From: Datnioides undecimradiatus
Taxonomy: Eukaryota; Chordata; Actinopteri; Lobotiformes; Datnioididae
NCBI GenBank assembly: GCA_008933995.1
Contig: WARS01000029.1
Span: forward strand, 7,440,332 to 7,504,331
Length of the DNA stretch: 64,000 nt
Direction: 5' to 3'
Shown here: positions 50,636-64,000 of the stretch, one piece after another
Numbering within the stretch: position 1 is the stretch's first letter
How the letters are laid out: every line of letters begins with the position of its first letter
Position numbers and translations under genes: made by a program
Notes under the pieces: model-generated
Database searches by the model: none
The model's input: the letters and a program-made list of their open reading frames with translations, nothing else
Told to the model about the DNA's origin: nothing

Positions 50636-51535
50636 TGTTTTTCCCTTTCTACATTACAGGTAAACTAGGAGATTGCGGATTGTAATTGACATTGCAATTG
50701 CTTTTTGATTGCATGTGAGTGTGTTCGTGACCGTGACGTACACAGCAGCTGAAATCATGCCACTGTCCCAGTCCGCGTGCGGTGACTCAGACTGGGGATT
50801 TCTTTGAACACCCATTTGACATCGCCATCCACCACTGGGCGTGACAGTAAAGTTTAAGGCATTACATTTTTCCATTTCTGAGATGCACAAAGAGGAATAT
50901 GTAGTGGGGTGTTTCTACGTGCACTCTTTGTTTATGTCTTACGCAACACAAAGCTGACAAATCGTTCCTTTGTACACCTGCTTTATAATGTGCCCTTGAC
51001 GTCCAGTAACAGTAACAGAAACAGTTATTATGATTTCAGGTCCGTCACAGTGTACTGTAAACTGGTGTATCTGGTTTGTCTACATGTTGGGCTACAGTCC
51101 CGTTCCTATCCACCTCCAATGAGCTGTTCACAGCTCTTTCATCAAAACAGCCGCTGATTGTGCCAATGTGCACGTACTCGCTGTTTCGTTCCTCCATACA
51201 TCCCATCGTTTGGCCTCTGAGACAAAACAGCTCACTGACCGAGTACCATTTCGTATGTATTACCAATTTTGTTCTTGAAACCTGTCACTGAAATGTGCTC
51301 TGTATTTAAAAAATAGCGAAAATAAACGTAAAAACACGCTCTCATCATGTATTGTTGTCTTTAGAACATCATTATGAGCAGCTTTTCATGATTTGTACCT
51401 CTAGTAGTGTAAAGTTAATGTAGTGTCACGAAATGGTACGCAGCCATCATATCCTTTTCTAGAAAACACATGATCTATCTCGTCTGTTGATGCAGTCCTG
51501 AGGAGGGAGGAGACAAGGAGGAGTCAGCAGGAGGT

Positions 51536-51542
51536 TATAAAA
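51536..51542 (+). promoter_or_regulatory. mknk2: TATA box of mknk2 (candidate)
   Basis: TATAAAA about 140 bp upstream of the donor of the presumed noncoding exon 1, giving an expected start near 51565-51575. Confidence 0.5.
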
Positions 51543-51566
51543 CCACCTACGCTGTAGCTGGTTAGC

Positions 51567-51680
51567 CACCTTCCACGCACTTCCTATCAGGCGTATCCCC
51601 CCCTCGACCGTCCTCTGCGGCTTTTGAAGCAGTGGGTCAAACAACGACGCTAACACTGGAGCTGTAAAATCAACAACGGG
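51567..51680 (+). other. mknk2: Putative noncoding first exon of mknk2
   Basis: Ends at donor AACGGG-GTGAGTAAA. Lies downstream of a TATA box. An in-frame TAA upstream of the splice blocks N-terminal extension from this exon. The 5' edge is inferred from TATA spacing. Confidence 0.5.
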
Positions 51681-52491
51681 GTGAGTAAAAAAAGTAGACT
51701 TGGACAGCAACCGTGCAGTCTTTTTTTGCTATTTCCATAGGGCGAGATTTACCCAATCGCCCCTCAATAATGCAGTGCCGTTAGTTAAAACGGTAGCTAG
51801 CTTTTATTAGCCGACGTCATATTTAAAACTGTAACAACTGTCAATTTGCAGCGATGGCTCGAGACCACCGCTCGCGAGTGGCCCGCGGTGATGCAGCGTG
51901 AGCGTGTTAATGTTAGCTAAACGGTTAGCCTCCTTTCGCTTGTTACAGCGACCGCTACGTTTACTGTCCAACCTGAAAACGGCATGCATTTTTGAGATAC
52001 ACGCTAATTTCACCCGAGCTGTTGTGTTGAGTTTCTCTACGTTGTATCCTCCTAAGATAGGGCATCTGAAGGGCTGTGACTAACGGCCGAGCTAAACGTG
52101 GGTGGCGTTGTAGTTAGCTGTTGCTGCTGTCGCACTCTGTTATTATTACCCTATGAACATGTGACGAACATCGGCCAACGTTAATCTGCCATAGCCAGGT
52201 TAATTTGGATAAACTCTCATTTAAACTTGGCGAGCCTGCGCGATTGCAGTGCACTATGTCAGTCAGTCTGGTAACTTAAGGTGGGTTGTAACGTTAACGT
52301 TGCGGTGTTTTGCTTTGTTCACAGGGCTCCCGTTTAAAGCGCCGCAGCAAGCTCACCAGCCAGCGCAGTGTGATCACTTGCGACTCTCTGAAACGCCTTT
52401 CTGTTTCGGAGAAGTGCAAATTGATATCCCAAAACCACTGCCGCCGCCGCCGCTCATCCACCAAAAAGAAATCACCCCAAATCGAAGCAAA

Positions 52492-62132
<9,641 letters not shown>

Positions 62133-64000
62133 ACTTTGTCAACCCTGACCTCCGACCTTCCGTTAAGAGTCAAAGTCCAGATCTGAGACTGCCCTGAGAC
62201 TCTCCCTCTCCAATTCTGGCTCCTCTCCATGACTCTAGCAGGCCTTGGTTCCTCTGCCATGTAGGCTTTCTTGCCTCGCTGTAAAGGGAGATGCTGCTTG
62301 CAGCCCTTTCTCTAAATGCCTTCTGCCCTTATGCAGCACTTCTGAAGCACATCAGCCCAGGGCCTGCATATAGCAAACACACACAATTGCATGTCAGGGT
62401 TTGGGAGGAGGGCCAGTTGATTGATTTGGGAGAGAGAAGTATTTTCTAAGTTATGTTTTGTTTTTTTTTTTTCTTCATAAAACTCAGTTCAGAAGAAATC
62501 CGAACACTTATCTTCGAAACTAAGCTCAGACACCAAAGGACAACCTGTTGTGCTGCTCCCACGTTACAACTGGATCCACTGTGAATTAGTTATCTGGAAT
62601 GTTCTCTTTGCCTGTATGTATATGCATGACTGGCCCATCTGCAGATACGTACAAGCTTATGCAATATGCCAAGATGAAGGCTGTTCCTGTCTCGAAGGGA
62701 TTCAGTATAGGGGTTGGAAGGGCTGTAAGCCAATGCTGTCCGTGCCTGGTGCGGTCCATTATGTGGCTGGGGACTTCAAAGATTTTTTTTTTGATTGATT
62801 TTTTTTTTTTTTTTTTTTTTTTTTGATTTTTTTTTTTTTTGGGGGGGGGGGGGATTCCATTTAAGATCAATATTCCTCAACACTGAGCCTCTTCTGTAAA
62901 TGTCTGACATAAAACACGCACTCATCTAGCTTGGTGGCCATGCACTTAAAGCTCCTAGAGCAAAGAATGTTTGTCTGTACCCAGCCAGCCATTACTTAAT
63001 GTTGCACAGATGCATACAGTTTCTTATGAGCATATATGCTAAATTCTCAGTGGCCACACCTTTCAGTGTTTATATGTGACCATCAGGCAAGTCTAATAGT
63101 CTTGAATTTAACTATTGCACTTGGGTTATGATGTAGGGTCACTGCAAAATCAGACTTTGGAGCTAGCTCTGAAGTACATCTGAGATGTTGGTACACACCT
63201 AATTATGTTAAATGGCTAGTTAAGTGAAACTGGGTCAGTTACTTTCATTGTAAAGAACACATGACATGTCCCCTTGCCACAACAGAACTTGTATTTTCTT
63301 TTTTTTTTTTTTCTACAAATCAATTCATGCATTAGATTTAACCTTGAATATTTTGGCAGTAAAGGTTAGAGCTCCTTTCAGGGGTTTGAAAAGCACATTT
63401 TGGCCAATTTGGCCCGAGTGTCATTTATTGATGGATATACATGCATTTGGACCATTTTTTTTTTTCCAGGGGTTCACCATTGTCTTTCGTTTTTGACGAG
63501 ATGTACCTTTTTCAAAATAGTGATATTGCAGACTCTCATTTCAAAGTAAGAGGCAGATGAGATATTTCAAAAAGAAAACATTAAAAAAAGGAAAAACATT
63601 CCACAAAAAGAAAAGACAAAAAAAAAGGTCTTCCACAGACGTGTAGCTGTATTAAGTTTACTTTATTTTTCATGTTTGAAAACTCCATGTCAATGTGCCA
63701 CACTGATTTATTTTTTTTTTTTTTCCTTTTTAATGGCTGTTAATAAGCTTCTATTTTCTATATGGTGATTTTCATGCAGGTGCTGTTCAGTTCAGGTGAA
63801 ACACCGGATGTTTTCCTTTAAGTTTTTTTTATGTTTTGTGTTTTTAAAAGTTCAGAGTATGTGGTGTATGAGGTGAGATAGAGAGAAATGAGTTGATCTG
63901 GAGCGTTCTTGCCCAGTGAAGGCGAGTTTTTACTTTTTTTTTTTATGTGCAAGAGTTGGCAATAATTTTTTTTTTTTTTTTGTTCGTTCAGACTAAGCTC
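62133..64000 (+). other. mknk2: mknk2 3'UTR, running off the window
   Basis: No canonical AATAAA was seen after the stop within the window. An ATTAAA variant lies near 63579. The region is U-rich with many T runs, so the message probably continues. No other gene seen. Confidence 0.5.
62783..62853. repeat. T-run / G13 homopolymer complex
   Basis: Successive T runs separated by GA, ending in 13 consecutive G at 62841-62853, inside the presumed mknk2 3'UTR. Confidence 0.9.

Larger units (their letters stand above)
45011..51480. other. Intergenic mob3a to mknk2 (6.5 kb)
   Basis: I see no recognisable gene. Features noted: a CAG/CGGCAG run at 49.2 kb, a GC-richer patch at 48.57-48.67 kb, and a MITE-like repeat at 50.3-50.6 kb. 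Open frames here are short and without domains. Confidence 0.55.

Noticed and set aside
52249..52491. N-terminal extension of mknk2 in the open frame before its ATG
   Set aside because: There is an in-frame TAA in the preceding presumed exon and no ATG between it and 52492. The family N-terminus starts MVQ.

Overview
This is a vertebrate nuclear window with GT-AG introns, vertebrate gene families and long CA/GT microsatellites. Its interspersed repeats and compact introns look like those of a ray-finned fish, probably a spiny-rayed teleost. The species, and which copy from the teleost genome duplication each gene represents, cannot be read from the sequence. Exon structures were built by hand from translated homology, splice consensus and phase continuity. 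All coding junctions keep phase.

Layout. (1) 1-24.7 kb, minus strand: adamts10, a secreted zinc metalloprotease. Thirteen coding exons encode the signal peptide, prodomain, catalytic domain, disintegrin-like domain and first thrombospondin repeat (582 complete codons). The 3' half lies beyond position 1. A putative noncoding first exon and promoter sit near 24.6-24.7 kb. (2) 24.7-38.5 kb, plus strand: zap70, the T-cell receptor proximal tyrosine kinase, complete in 12 coding exons (605 aa) and divergently oriented to adamts10. (3) 39.2-45 kb, plus strand: mob3a, a complete 216 aa MOB-family adaptor in 3 coding exons. (4) 45-51.5 kb: intergenic, with no recognisable gene. (5) 51.5-64 kb, plus strand: mknk2, the MAPK-interacting eIF4E kinase, complete in 13 coding exons (475 aa), with a long 3'UTR running to the window edge.

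The genes do not form a functional operon-like unit. mob3a and mknk2 are also neighbours in human 19p13.3, adamts10 corresponds to human 19p13.2, and zap70 to human 2q11. The most notable unexplained structure is a 184-bp adamts10 intron that opens with a 57-nt CA tract and closes with a GU tract. These can pair across the intron, and the acceptor lacks a polypyrimidine tract. Other points are a co-skippable pair of tiny zap70 exons carrying the Cbl-type tyrosine, loss of one of the two regulatory tyrosines in zap70 interdomain B, transposon relics (a Tc1/mariner-like transposase and two LINE reverse transcriptase fragments), and an unexplained cysteine-rich open frame inside an mknk2 intron.
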